Assembly: GCA_036897095.1 (NCBI GenBank)
Contig: JAYMSP010000048.1
Location: 1-64,000, forward strand
DNA: 64,000 nt
DNA from: Plantago elongata
Taxonomy: Eukaryota > Streptophyta > Magnoliopsida > Lamiales > Plantaginaceae
Direction: 5' to 3'
Below, piece by piece: positions 1-12,077 of the stretch (positions are counted from its first letter, which is position 1; each line of letters opens with the position of its first letter). Position numbers and translations under genes: made by a program. The notes under the pieces were generated by a model. The model was not told the DNA's origin, did not search any database, and was given only the letters and a program-made list of their open reading frames with translations.

Positions 1-703
1 ATGAAATTATATTTGTAAAGTAATAATTTTTATGTCTTCGGTGTTATGATGTGACACATACAACAGTGGAGTTGAAAAAACAACAACCACAAAATGTACA
101 ATTTATAGGATAATATTTTTTTTGTATGTGCGGTGGACACATGCGACAACCCATTTGACTGTGTTGAATTTTGGTTCGAATTTGAAAGATACAATTTAAA
201 GAAGAAAATGATGTTACTATTAATTAACATATCAGTATGATATGATACAAATATATATTATCAATCGTCGGGTCTCGAAGGGATAAATGTTGAATCATAT
301 CTCTTTCAATTCGTATATGTTATGAGCAATATTTTTATAGCTTATATAGTTTTCATACATGAAGACCCAATATATAATAGTGTATGAAGAAGGCATATCC
401 ATTGACATTATGACCAACATTATTTACATAAATTTGACTACTTCATTTTTTCTCGATTAATTTATTTTATTTCTCTTCTATTAATTTATTATTAAAAAAC
501 TATACCCCACATGTTAGTATATAGTATTTATTGAACTCCTACTTTTGCTTTTGTGATCTATAAAATTAGCCATACAAGACAAACTCGTCTCTGATTATAA
601 TGTACATATCGGTGCATGTTTCTATTAATTTTTTAATACCATGGCCAAATGAACTCCGCAAAAAAGGGGTTAAAATATATAAATATATGAAGATCATTTT
701 CAA

Positions 704-765
704 GGGTTTCAATTGGATAGTGTGAACTTAAAAAGGGTTTCAATTGGATAGTGTGAACTTAAAAT
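704..765. repeat. 31-bp perfect tandem duplication
   Basis: Two adjacent copies of a 31-bp unit beginning gggtttcaattggatagtgt, at 704-734 and 735-765, without visible differences. It lies in intergenic DNA, and the lack of divergence suggests a recent slippage or repair event. Confidence 0.85.
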
Positions 766-1800
766 CAATACGAGTACTCCCTTTTTTATAGTGAGAGGAG
801 TCGAGTTTATATGATTGTATTTGATACCCGTTGGATGTAGTATTGAAATGTTATCTATATATGATGTAGTATTTGATACTGTTTATAAACTACCTCGCAT
901 AAAATCCATTAAGTATGTATCAATTAAATCGTTTACGAATATACTATAAGAATCTTAATTTCATATATACGCGTACCGTAAATTAATTGGTGTTGAATAT
1001 ATGTTTAATTAAAAATTGTAATTTGATATTATTGTGTGAATTGGACATTGAATGATATATCTTTGGACTATTGAATCGGGTAGGGTTTGATATTAAATGG
1101 CTCATATACTTAGACGTAACAAAAAACAACTCGGCTGCTGGTCTTAAGCCGTTCTTGAATTTCATCAGGAATTATCAATCTTACACAAATTCCCAATCCT
1201 TATGCCCTTACCTTTTCTTTTTCACTTTTTGGATAGAGTAGTGGATTTTTCTTATTCAATCACACATATATATCCTACATGGTGCAGGTAGTTTTTGATC
1301 TAGCCAGCAGACTACATGCTGAGTTTAAACTTGGATGATTAGTTCTATTATGGTGTTAAAATAGATCTAAAAAGTTGATACTCCATTTAATGTATGTGAT
1401 TAATTACGTTTAAATATGAAATTCTATTTATCCAAGAGTAAATTTAAATATATAAACTTTATTGGATAGTTTAATATCCACAATAACAATACTTTACATA
1501 AAATATAACAACCTACATACCACTCTGATTTTATTTTATTATTCATATAAGCATCAGATTAAATTCCATCTCTATGTTAAAAGCCTCACATTTCAACTAT
1601 AATATGGTATGAATTCTGAGCAAAGCATTCACAGATTGGTGTTGGAATAAAATTAGTTATCTTCGTCTGAACAGAATTAAACTGAAAGAAAAAAAATTGA
1701 GCTGAATGAATTTGAAGTGAAGTGAACTAAACTGAAATTAATAAGTTTTGCAATGAACTGAATAGACATAGAGCAACCGAATTCAATTTCTAAAACTATA

Positions 1801-2005
1801 CTCCCTCCGTTCATCAAACTTCATACATTAAGGTTGACACGTAGTTTTATACAAAAAGTAAAGTAATTATAAAAAATGAAGAATGTCGAGAAAAATGTAG
1901 TTTTAGTGGAAAAATGTATAATTTCTGTGTAAATTTGATATTGTTTATTATTTATTAGCGGTGGGATAACTCTTTTCTTAGTAAGTTTGGTGGAACGATT
2001 AAAAA
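1801..2005. mobile_element. Stowaway-like MITE (Tc1/mariner type), copy 1
   Basis: The left end reads ctccctccgttcatcaaact, directly preceded by TA; this is the classic plant Stowaway terminus and target site. The right end at about 1983-2000 carries the degraded inverted counterpart (agtttggtggaacga). The element is about 205 bp, AT-rich and without coding capacity. A related copy lies in the opposite orientation at about 53325-53520, matching over some 160 bp of the interior. Confidence 0.65.
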
Positions 2006-2684
2006 GACAAATGAATGAAGTGTGTTGGGGCATAACTAAAGCTAAAAATTTTATGTGTGGATTTAAGAATGAGAAACTGAAAAGGTTAAGAATAGAAAAG
2101 GGAAGGAAGGTTGATCTAAACTGTTAAGGTTGAAGAAACGTTATTTCCTTTGCAGTAACAGTAGGTTTTCTCCGAGTCCATTGCATATTTAACCTTCAAA
2201 TCCTGTCACATACCCATATTGAATGCTCTGTGTGACTTCTCTCTTCTCTTGTGTTGTCTTCTCTCTCTAAAACCTAAGAGAAAGAAAGAGACACACACAC
2301 CATTCTTTCTGCTTCTCCTTTGATTGACACACAAATCTACAGTCTAATAACTCCATACCATAAACACTTATTAGTTCACACTTAAGCTCAGTTCATATAC
2401 AAAACTGAAAAAACACCATTCTTTGTCATTTACTCACATTATAATTGTTGTTGTTAATATCAGTCATCATCTTTTTACACAGTTTTCAAGAATCTGCATC
2501 GAACAAAGAATAAAAGGAAAACCCACCTGGTCCTTGCTCTGTACTGCACACCCCTCTCTTTCTTTTCACAACAGAAACAAACAACACCAGCTGGGAGCTC
2601 CCACACCAGCTCCACTACCCACTACCACCATTCTTGCTGAGTTGCTGTTGTTTTTGAATCTGTCTGTGAAGGAAGGAAGAAAAA

Positions 2685-5600
2685 ATGCTGACTTGCTGCA
2701 TTACCTTGTTTTGCCTCTCCTTCTTCTTTTCCACCGCCATTGTTAAAGCTTCCACCTTTGCCAATCTTACACTTCCTCATCAGCATCCTGACCCTGATGC
2801 TGTTGCCCAACATGTTAAGAGGTCAGCAAAATGCCCATTGTTCTTTTTCTTGTTGTTGAATAAAAGCTCAAGATTTTACATGGGTTTTGTTTATTAATGG
2901 ATTTGGATTGTTGGGTTTGTTGCTTTTTCTACTTTTCTAAATCTTGTTGCATAAAGAATCTACATCTGTATGTTGCTGTAAATCGTCTTTTCTGAGCTCT
3001 TAGAGTGATTCTTCAGCTCAATTTCAGTTTTACTTGAGCTGTTAGCTTTAATTTGTTCTGCAAGCATTTCAAGATCTAAGCTCCACTCATTCTGGATTTC
3101 TCATTTCTTCACACTAGACATGTTTTTTAACTTTCACAGTTGGCACTTACACAAACACCACCAGTAGGCCCATTCCATTGCAGTATTGTCATTTCCAAAT
3201 GTGTCTTTTTATTAATTGTACTTTTTTTTTTTTTTAATTTCTGGCAATTTACTGATATGGTGGTTCTGTTGCAGTATGGTAAATGCTTCAGCATCTAGAA
3301 GGATATTAGCCAGTGCTCAATCACAATGCCTAACCGGAAACCCCATCGACGATTGCTGGCGTTGCGACCCCGACTGGTCTAACAACCGGCAACGTCTCGC
3401 AGAATGTTCTATAGGCTTTGGCCAAGCGGCAATGGGTGGAAAAGGCGGCAAGTTTTACATTGTCACGGACTCTTCTGACCATGACACAGTTAACCCGACC
3501 CCTGGTACTTTACGCCATGCCGTTATCCAAGAGGAGCCACTCTGGATCATCTTCAAGTCGAACATGGAAATTAGGCTTAAGCACGAGTTGATGATCAACA
3601 GTTATAAGACGATTGATGGGCGTGGTGCCAATGTGCAAATCACAGGGAACGGTTGCATTACGTTGCAGTATGTGAGCAACATAATCATACACAATGTCCG
3701 TGTGTATAACTGTAAGCCGTCTGGGAATACAAATATAAGGGCAACCCCTACTCATGTTGGATATAGGGGAAGATCAGATGGCGATGGTATATCAATTTTT
3801 GGGTCAAGGAATATTTGGATTGATCACTGTTCATTATCACATTGTACTGATGGATTGATAGATGCAATTATGGGAACTACTGCACTTACGATTTCAAACA
3901 ACTATTTTTCGCAGCATGATGAGGTTATGCTTTTGGGGCATGACGATAAGTATTTACCGGATTCGGGAATGCAGGTAAATACCTGTCAAATTTGGCATTT
4001 GCATTGTTGAAGGAGTGTTTCGTTGTGTAAGTGATCTTTTTTATACGTTGACTGGAAATAGGTGACAATAGCTTTCAATCACTTTGGAGAAGGACTGGTG
4101 CAGAGGATGCCAAGGTGCAGGAGAGGTTACATACATGTCGTGAACAATGACTTCAGTGAATGGCAAATGTATGCTATTGGTGGAAGTGCTAATCCGACCA
4201 TTAATAGTCAGGGCAATCGCTATACCGCACCGGGTGATTCTAATGCTAAGGAGGTAATTTTGCTTTCTCACGTATCATCTGCACTATGCTCAAATTGAAT
4301 TCCATCTTATGTAGTATACAATTTATTTTATTTGCTCAGGATAATGGCATGAAATTGCCTTTGCCATGTGGAATCTGCATCATACTCTCGTGCAACTTCT
4401 TTTTCAGCATTCCTATAATTTACTGCAGGGATACTTTACAAACTCAGAGAACAGAGAATTTTAGCATAGAGTTCTTAGATCTCAATTGTAGTCCATGGAA
4501 CAATATTAACCTAGTGCAAGTTACATACATAGGAGTTTATCAGTATAACATACTGAGTGTCAACAGATTTTAAAAATGAAAATTTTGAACTTTTTTGTCT
4601 GTGCAATCAAGTGGTGGGAGCAAATATGTTAACACCCAATGGACTTTTCTCCATGTGTGTCCATTTGAGATGGATTGCTCACATGCACCTGATGGTGAAA
4701 TCTTTCGTGCCATACTTTTTGTATGTGTATCATTTCACTAGTTTTATTACTGTAAATCACATGAAATAAGATAGAGTTTTAGCCTTTTAGGTACATTGAC
4801 TCTTTGCTGGATTTTCTGAATTTGCGGAAACTGAATATTAATGTATTAACAAAAGGTGACGAAGCGGGTGGATACAGACGAGGGGAAGTGGTCTGATTGG
4901 AACTGGAGGACAGAAGGCGATGACATGGTAAATGGTGCATTCTTCGTTCCATCGGGTGCAGGTGCAGAGATGAATATGCAATATGCCAAGGCCTCCAGCA
5001 CAGAACCAAAATCTGCTACCCTTGTCAGTCAGCTCACTGCGAACGCTGGAGTTCTTGGAGGCCAAAGGTACAGATACACATACTTTCATTTAATCTCTTT
5101 TTAATTTTCATCGACTGCACGTCTGCACATATAATTCGCGTAAATGCTTAGCTGATCATCACATATTTCCCTTTGCTACTTACAACACTAGACGTTGAAC
5201 TAATGATCAGCCCTGAGTTGTGGATTAGTACTATTTAAGAAGGGGAGATCTATAGCCAGCTTTCCAAACCCTTTTTGCATTGCTTTAGCTTAAACAACAC
5301 AGAATCAGTTGCTTAGTTGGAGTAATTGCCAGTTGATGACTTTACAACTGAAAATTATCTTTTCCATATTAAATTCATTCTAACTTGGCAATAGGGCCAT
5401 AAGCTTATGGATTAGGAGCATGTGCAGGTCCCTAGATATTAAGTTGTCTTTCTTGAGTAATATACTCTTATTACTCCATACATTATCACATTTATCAAGA
5501 GTGATGGAAGAAGAGAAAGGGCTGAAAAGCAAAGAGTAAAAGTAAAATAAGTTTTCAAAAGGTACATTGATTGTTGTGATGATGGTGAACTCAAGAATCT

Positions 5601-7509
5601 ATCCTTGCAAAATCGAGTTGTCCTTTTGAGCTTTTTAGCAGTTTTGCTTTATCATTTCTAGGATTTTGTAGCTTTAGTATACTGGAATAGGCTGTGTCTG
5701 GTATGCTCACCCACTTGGCCACCACTTCTCACACTTGTGTTTAACCACTTTACCCATACCTTCTTGCTTTCTTCTCTTTCCAAAATATCCCTATATCCCA
5801 TCAACCTATCAACAGAGAATTCCAATTTTCGTACATTCCAATAGGTTCGTTCTCAACGTTTCCTTCTATATTACTGGACCGCACAACTAACAGACATTAC
5901 AAACACTCTTAGAAAACCAATCCGAATCAGTTGTTGAGAACATGTTCAGAGTAGAAATGAAACATAGGTTTGGAGAAGAAGATATTCGGCCTTTTCCAAA
6001 TCGACAAGTACTCTCGTCAAATACTTCACTTAGGATAATGTTGCCCTGTATGAGAATTGGGAAAGGCATCTCTAACCAGGTCATATTTGGTTGTTTCTAG
6101 TGTACATGGTTGGTTATATTCCGTGCCTTGATGCATTCCAGCCCATGGATAATGGGGGCCCTGTGCTAGAATTTTTTTTTTGATGATGTAGTAGGGACCC
6201 AATTTTCCAATGATACTATTTTATGGACCTACCTTGCAATTATTTATAAACTTCATTACATATTAAATAGTGTCATTGTTGTTGTCAGTGGCAAATGGTC
6301 TTGTATTTTCTTGGTTTTATAATGAACTTGGTTCCCACTTGCTTGCTCACTTGCCCCTTGGCTTCTTCAGATATTTACAATCCCTAAAGATTCTTTTGTT
6401 CCTGACATGGCCTATTGGCATCATCGCCCGCTGTAGTTGTCGAATTAGTCTGTTTGAGTTCACATTATGACTAGTTTAGTTATGTAATCAAAACCTGTGC
6501 GACACAACAACGAAGTACAGCTCAGTTAGTAAGTCGCTTTCTCATTTTTAGCCGTTAAAAAAAAAAACAGTGCGACACCCTTTCATACAAAATCCGGTTG
6601 CCCATAACATCCCAAATACGTAATATATATGTTTAGATACTTGGAATGTGTAGGAAACAATAATGCATGGGTCATGGGTGTGTGTTTTGCTGACAATGGC
6701 TTCACCGTCAAGAAGGTTGTTTTCTTTCTTTCTTTGAGACAGTGGCAATAATGATAAATTATACTACTTGAATTGAAGGACTAGGATGTATGAATTATGG
6801 AACCGACCCTATAATAATTTAAGAAAAATGTAAGATAGGTGAGTACTTTTGTATGATAAAATGTTGTCGGATTAGAGAAACTGGTATAAATAGTAAATCC
6901 TGCACATGCATGATATTTGGATCTTAATTTGGGCGGGCCCCTTATTTTATTCCTGATATGGACGGCCCATTAACGCGCCTGTGGACTTTTTGCAACCCAC
7001 CATACCTTTTTCCACTTTTAAAAGCTCCCACACCGTGTTTAAGATTTAATTGAACGTTTAGCCGACGGGGATAAATATGTTTACGTGAGTGCTTAAGGCT
7101 TTGTACTCTTATCGGAATAGAACTGAATTGTAGTATAAAAATATCGTATAAGAATGAGCTAGGCATATAATCTGACAAGTCAATTCAATCATCTCACAAT
7201 ATTATTGTAGAGAAAAACTCATCAATGGCTAATTGTGCTGTGCTATGATAATGTAGGGACGGAAGCATGAACATACAGTACGGAGACACCACCACCGGAA
7301 CCGGCAGTGGAAGCGGAGGTTATTCAGGCTCAAGCGGCGGAAGTAGTGGAGATGACTACTTTGGAATGATATTTGGGAGCGGTGTTGAGGGAAAGCAATC
7401 GGCTCAAAATGGGGCGCTGCTTTTGTCTCTTTTGATTATTTCAATTTTGTACTTGACCACCAACCATGGTGGTTTCTCATTATTATTCTCACATTCGCTC
7501 TTCCTATAG
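2685..7509 (+). CDS. PMR6-like: Pectate lyase-like protein, PMR6 type (polysaccharide lyase family 1)
   Basis: Five exons join in frame: 2685-2821, 3275-3974, 4062-4253, 4856-5067 and 7257-7509, giving 497 residues. An N-terminal signal peptide (about residues 1-22) fits secretion. The parallel beta-helix domain runs from about residue 75 to 420. It contains the calcium-site block around [17 protein letters not shown] (Asp near 229), DGLID, the [15 protein letters not shown] segment and the catalytic-arginine motif QRMPRCRRG. The family cleaves demethylated homogalacturonan in the wall by beta-elimination. After the enzyme domain come a Gly/Ser-rich linker and a hydrophobic run ([14 protein letters not shown]), as expected for the GPI-anchored PMR6 protein that affects powdery mildew susceptibility; 17 more residues follow the run. 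The last intron is 2.19 kb. The PMR6 assignment also rests on the neighbouring PP2A B' gene, as in Arabidopsis. The enzyme family is near certain; orthology is inferred. Confidence 0.9.
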
Positions 7510-8944
7510 CAATTATTATTATTGTTCCTTAATTAATTATCCATTCGCCAATTTTTCTGCAAGTGTAAAGAACTTTAGATGGAGTAGTTTTCTTCTTCTA
7601 ATTTCTCCAATAGTAGATTCCAATACTATACATACCTCGTATTCAACTCGAGTTGAATTGAGCATTGTCGAATTTTCCTGTTTGGTTCTCTACACTACAC
7701 CATGCAATAACAAACACAAAACTTCGAAGAACATAACTCTAGTTGAGGTATTATTTACCAACTACGAATTTAAACTCAAGTTGGATTTTGAGTCGAATGT
7801 GTAGTACCTGTTACAGGCTACAGCAGTTCAAAGCTTTCAACAATACAGATCTTCTATGGTGAAGCCTGGTTGCTATCTGCAACTGCAATCAGACTAATAA
7901 TGGCTCAAGGTCACAAAAATGTACATGTCCTACTCACACTTCCTAGGAGATAGAATATGGGTGGTCTGGTGATGGTTAGATTATTTTGGTTATTAATACC
8001 ACAAGCCCCACTAATATACTTTGTACCACACATACACTGCTAAACATATAGTATAGTCAAAACTCAAAAGCAGGACCAGAGAAACAAAAGGAGAAAAATA
8101 AAAATAAACATTTAAAACATCAAGGGTCCTTAATTGTTTCCTGAGTACAAATAAACCCGCCCCATTTCTATAATCCCCTTCACATTGAACCTGCTTGTTC
8201 TGGCCTAATTTCCCCCCATATAGAAGAACACCAAAATCCTCGTCATGGTTCGAAGAAAATATGCAATGTTTTCTACATTTAGAAAGTGGGTGCGTAAAGA
8301 TGTTCATAGATTTTATACAGGTACACAGGGCACAAGATCACAAGGTGTATAATCTCCTATTGCCGTAACATGATCTAAGATGACATTTGGAACATAAGAG
8401 CAGAAACAGAAACATTACACAACAAACTCAACATATACATAATGTTTACCTTTAGAGTAAAATAAGCAGCACAACTCTCATATATTGCTGAAATGAAAAC
8501 ATCGGTATCTCAAAGGAGAACTGTCTATATTGAAGTACAAACTCTTTCAAGCGAGTATCTATAAAAGGAATGTCTGCTATCAAACAGCTTTGACATGGAC
8601 GTATTCAAAGGTCGTTCTTTTCTTTTTTTGTCTCAAAAGACGACAATTGAAGGAAGAAAGAATTGGTCATAAATATTGACAAATTACAAATCCTGAAATT
8701 GATACATAAAACTAGAAAACTATCGTGGTGCAAGAAAGCCAAAAATAAACAAAATTTGGTGGTACTTGTTACCTGATATTCATTCTGTTTATAATTCACG
8801 TCCTGATATGTTCTCATGCTATATCCTCGTGTAATGATGACAAAGTCAAAGCAGCATGGGGGATATTCCGATTTTGTGAATCCGTTCACCCTCCTATTCA
8901 GCTTGTAGAAAACTACGAGTATTATCATAAAGCGAAAGACACTC
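7510..8944. other. Convergent intergenic region, 3' UTRs
   Basis: This lies between the stop of the pectate lyase (+) and the stop of the PP2A B' gene (-). Small open frames at 8011-8307 and 8605-8964 on the minus strand show no family features and probably belong to the B' 3' UTR. A donor-like cag/gtaaca on the minus strand near 8770 could mark a 3' UTR intron. Nothing else was recognised. Confidence 0.5.
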
Positions 8945-11900
8945 TCAACCAGCATGAGCAGCAACTTCTTCTAGTCTCTTCCAAGCTAATTGTCTCTGCT
9001 CTTCAATCTGTACAGACCTTGCTTGTTTTGCATCGTAGACACTCTGGCATTCTTCAAACAACTCGCTGTCCATCTCATGGAACATTCTTTGGACATTAGA
9101 GCTCAAACCATTAATTGCTTGATTCCAGTGGCTTTGTATATTCTTTTCTAAAGCATCATATATGATCGGTAATATAACATGCCGATTCTCAGCAATAAGT
9201 TCAACGATGTGCTCATTATTCCACCAAAAAAGAGCCCTCTCCGCCACCTGCAAATATGTGCTGTTTATTACTCTTGTGACAAAACGTGGGTGGTAATTCC
9301 TCTATACTAAAACAAATGATGCATATTTGATTATATTCACTCCGTAAATCCATTGATGAAAGAGATACCTATCAGATGTATATAAATGGAACAGATTAGA
9401 TCTATAAGAATATAATATTATTATTGTGATAAATTTCAGGGCACGGGATATAGTACATAGTAGTTCAACTTTATTAGTGTTTCATTTGGATTCTAGATTG
9501 TACTTCACTAGTTAGGTTTAGTTAAACCTTGATCTTCATTGTTCATTATTGAGTCTTCGAATTTGACCCCTATTTATGGCTGTGTGATCCATCACTGTTT
9601 TCAATTAGCCAAATACTCGGCACCAAGCATATTAGTCATAATACAAGGAGCTACATAGGGAAGCTCTCATATAAGTAGTAATACAAGGTAACGTTGGAAC
9701 TCAACACACATCCTATTTCTCCTAGAACATGTTTTGATTCTACACAAGAAACTTGGAATAGAACTCCCCGGACTACTCAAATAGTTATCCACATTCAACA
9801 CAACATCCATTACCTAAACAAGTGATGTAGTGAGACGATTATTCTCCAACATCTCCCACCACCCAAGTTACGATAAGTAATACACCAACCTCTCCCATCA
9901 CCTATAGAATGCTACATGATACAAGTAGCTATACATGGGATCCACGGCAAGGTGCCAATGAGAAGGCCGAAGAAAATTTTGACGATATTTAACTACCTTA
10001 ACTATATGTGTTCCCCCTTGTCATCTATTCATATTCCAATTATCCACCATCACAATTGCTGTTGAATTTTTATCAAGGCATCCTAATTAATGAGTGAAGG
10101 AAAGATTTTGAAGTGAGTTCACAGTTAGAACTTAGAATAGAATGATGAGGGAATAGTTCAATAACATTATCTAGCAAATAAGATAGAGGCTAAACTTCAT
10201 TTACGACATTTAAAGGTGGAGGGTCTTTGATAACTATGACATGGATGGAGTGCATATCTGTGAATATGCATACAAGAATAATAAATATGAAGCTGCAACT
10301 AGAAGATCAAAAAATGAACAAATGCTCACAAAAAATAGCTTCCTTGACAAGTATAGTTGAACATTATCTCTAAACTATAAAAGTTTATCTATGGTTTTGA
10401 AAGAAAGGCATGTATTGTGATAATTGTTTGACAACTTAAGCTGGCAACAGTTCACATGTTGATATCAAACATATCTTTTATACACATATCAAGAAGACCT
10501 AATAAAACTCCCAGGGTATTGTGTTAGTTCTATTTAGGTGTTGAGAATTGTCTTTAAATTTCCTTTTCTTTTTGAAGGAGGAGTAATATAAAAATAATCA
10601 TATGCAAAAGTTAGAAACAGAAGAACAACATTTGTAAGCATCCCAACACTTAACATACAAGGTAACTTCAAAGTTAGAAAGAGAAGAACAACATTTCTAA
10701 GCATCCCAACACTTAACAAACAAGGTAACTTCAATAAGTAACCTGGCTTTGGTTTTACTTCAAGACTCTTGGGAAAGCTAAGATAATGATTCTTCGAGCA
10801 CATTAAATTTTCTTTGCTCACAGAAAAATCCACATTAGTCAAATAATCAAATATCTAAGAAGTTGGGTCCAGAAATAGATTGAGCACTCTAAATTTGACA
10901 TGATACGAATACTTATATATAGTAAAAGGTAAAAAAGAGACAAGCTTCAAACCTGGAAGTGTGAACTATTGAGGCTTCGTCCAATTCGTCTGAATAGAGG
11001 AACCATGCAGCGCTGGAACTCTGCAGACTGCGTAACTTCCAAAATCTCTTCTAATTCTCCAAGGAAGAGCACCTCTTTTCCACAGTTTGTAACGGGCCAA
11101 AACTTGAGCAGACCCCTTATGACAGTATCAGCCAACCTGTAATCCTTCTCAACAAATTGTGTTACGCAGTAGGAGAGCTGTTGATGGTAGGATGAAACAG
11201 ATTTAGGCTTGTGTAGTGGAATAAGAGCTCTTATAAGACAAAGTTTGTGCTCTTCTTTCATTGGCAAAGCAAAACCATTTATTATGCTTCCAAGAATCTC
11301 CAGTAGCTCACAAATTCCATTATACCTGTCTGTCTCAAATACAAACCTATAGAAGATGTTGTTTATCGCATTCCTAATAAAGGGCCGATGAACCATAAAT
11401 CTCCCGTAAATCCTATGGAGAATAGTTTTCAAATACTCCCGCTCTCTCATGTCCTCAGTATCAAACAAATCCAGAAACTTCAGCACAAACAAGTGATCCA
11501 CATATCTCTTCGCAATCTTGGTATCTGTATCAGACGCAACCACGTATCTTAACAGTAACTCATACACAAGCTGCAAGTGAGGCCACGAAGGATCCATGAA
11601 CATATCGTCATCCTCTGGATCTCCAACAACAAGTCCAGTATTCTCATGTGCTCCAGGGGGCAGAGAGCGGAAAATATTAATGGATATCATCTTTACCATC
11701 TCCTCCTGCATTATCTCATTCATCTTACACGATCCTGTCTGAACCATATCCACAAGCTCAGCCAGTGTTTGCCTCTTGATCTCCTTCTCCCTTGCAGATT
11801 TCATAGTATCCGAGAAATCAAAGGAAGTACAGCACACTTGGAGCTTCCTGATAAACACTACATGCCGGTCAGCCAAAGCCACATCTTTCATCATAGGCAA

Positions 11901-12077
11901 GACCTCCACAGGATTATACGGGATAGTCGCAAGCGTCACTGGAGGCTGTGGCAACGTATCAGACAACCTCGACGCATGGTTAACCGTCACATCGGAGGCT
12001 GTCGATGATGGCACTGGCGTCTCAATCGATTCCTTCGAGGGCTTTCTATGCCCCCGTTTCATAATCTTGTTAAACAT
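8945..12077 (-). CDS. Serine/threonine protein phosphatase 2A, B' (B56) regulatory subunit
   Basis: Two coding exons, 12077-10953 and 9247-8945, join in phase 0 to give 475 residues, normal for plant B56 subunits. The first about 70 residues are low-complexity and basic ([12 protein letters not shown]...), as in this family. The HEAT-like B56 core starts near [20 protein letters not shown] and runs to the end, including [30 protein letters not shown] and [10 protein letters not shown]56 subunits direct the PP2A core dimer to substrates carrying short LxxIxE-type motifs and set its location in cytosol or nucleus. The 1.7-kb intron at the conserved position contains a 63-bp tandem duplication. 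A minus-strand donor near 12415 (cattcag/gtatta) and an acceptor near 12087 suggest a 5' UTR intron. Position next to the PMR6-like gene suggests the B'epsilon ortholog; the family is certain, the isoform is inferred. Confidence 0.93.
10607..10732. repeat. 63-bp tandem duplication in the PP2A B' intron
   Basis: Two adjacent 63-bp units, 10607-10669 and 10670-10732, differ at only a few bases (for example aacatttgtaagc versus aacatttctaagc). It lies within the single coding-region intron and leaves the splice sites untouched. Confidence 0.85.

Larger units (their letters stand above)
1..2684. other. Intergenic region and 5' leader/promoter of the pectate lyase gene
   Basis: AT-rich non-coding DNA with no convincing exon; the open frames here are short and lack family features. 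It holds a 31-bp tandem duplication and a Stowaway-like MITE, listed separately. From about 2230 it turns CT-rich (runs of ttctctct), typical of a plant 5' leader. A weak TATA-like catatttaa at about 2184 would put transcription start near 2220 and give a leader of roughly 450 nt before the ATG at 2685. That start site is inferred, not seen. Confidence 0.6.

Noticed and set aside
2423-2746. 107-codon open frame overlapping the first pectate lyase exon
   Set aside because: It lies in the CT-rich leader, in another frame from the signal peptide exon, without conserved features.
6512-6570. tRNA-like agctcagttagtaag followed by an A-run in the last pectate lyase intron
   Set aside because: Only an A-box-like string is present; there is no B box at the right spacing and no cloverleaf, so neither tRNA nor SINE is supported.
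8011-8964. Minus-strand open frames downstream of the PP2A B' stop
   Set aside because: No similarity pattern to any family; best explained as 3' UTR.
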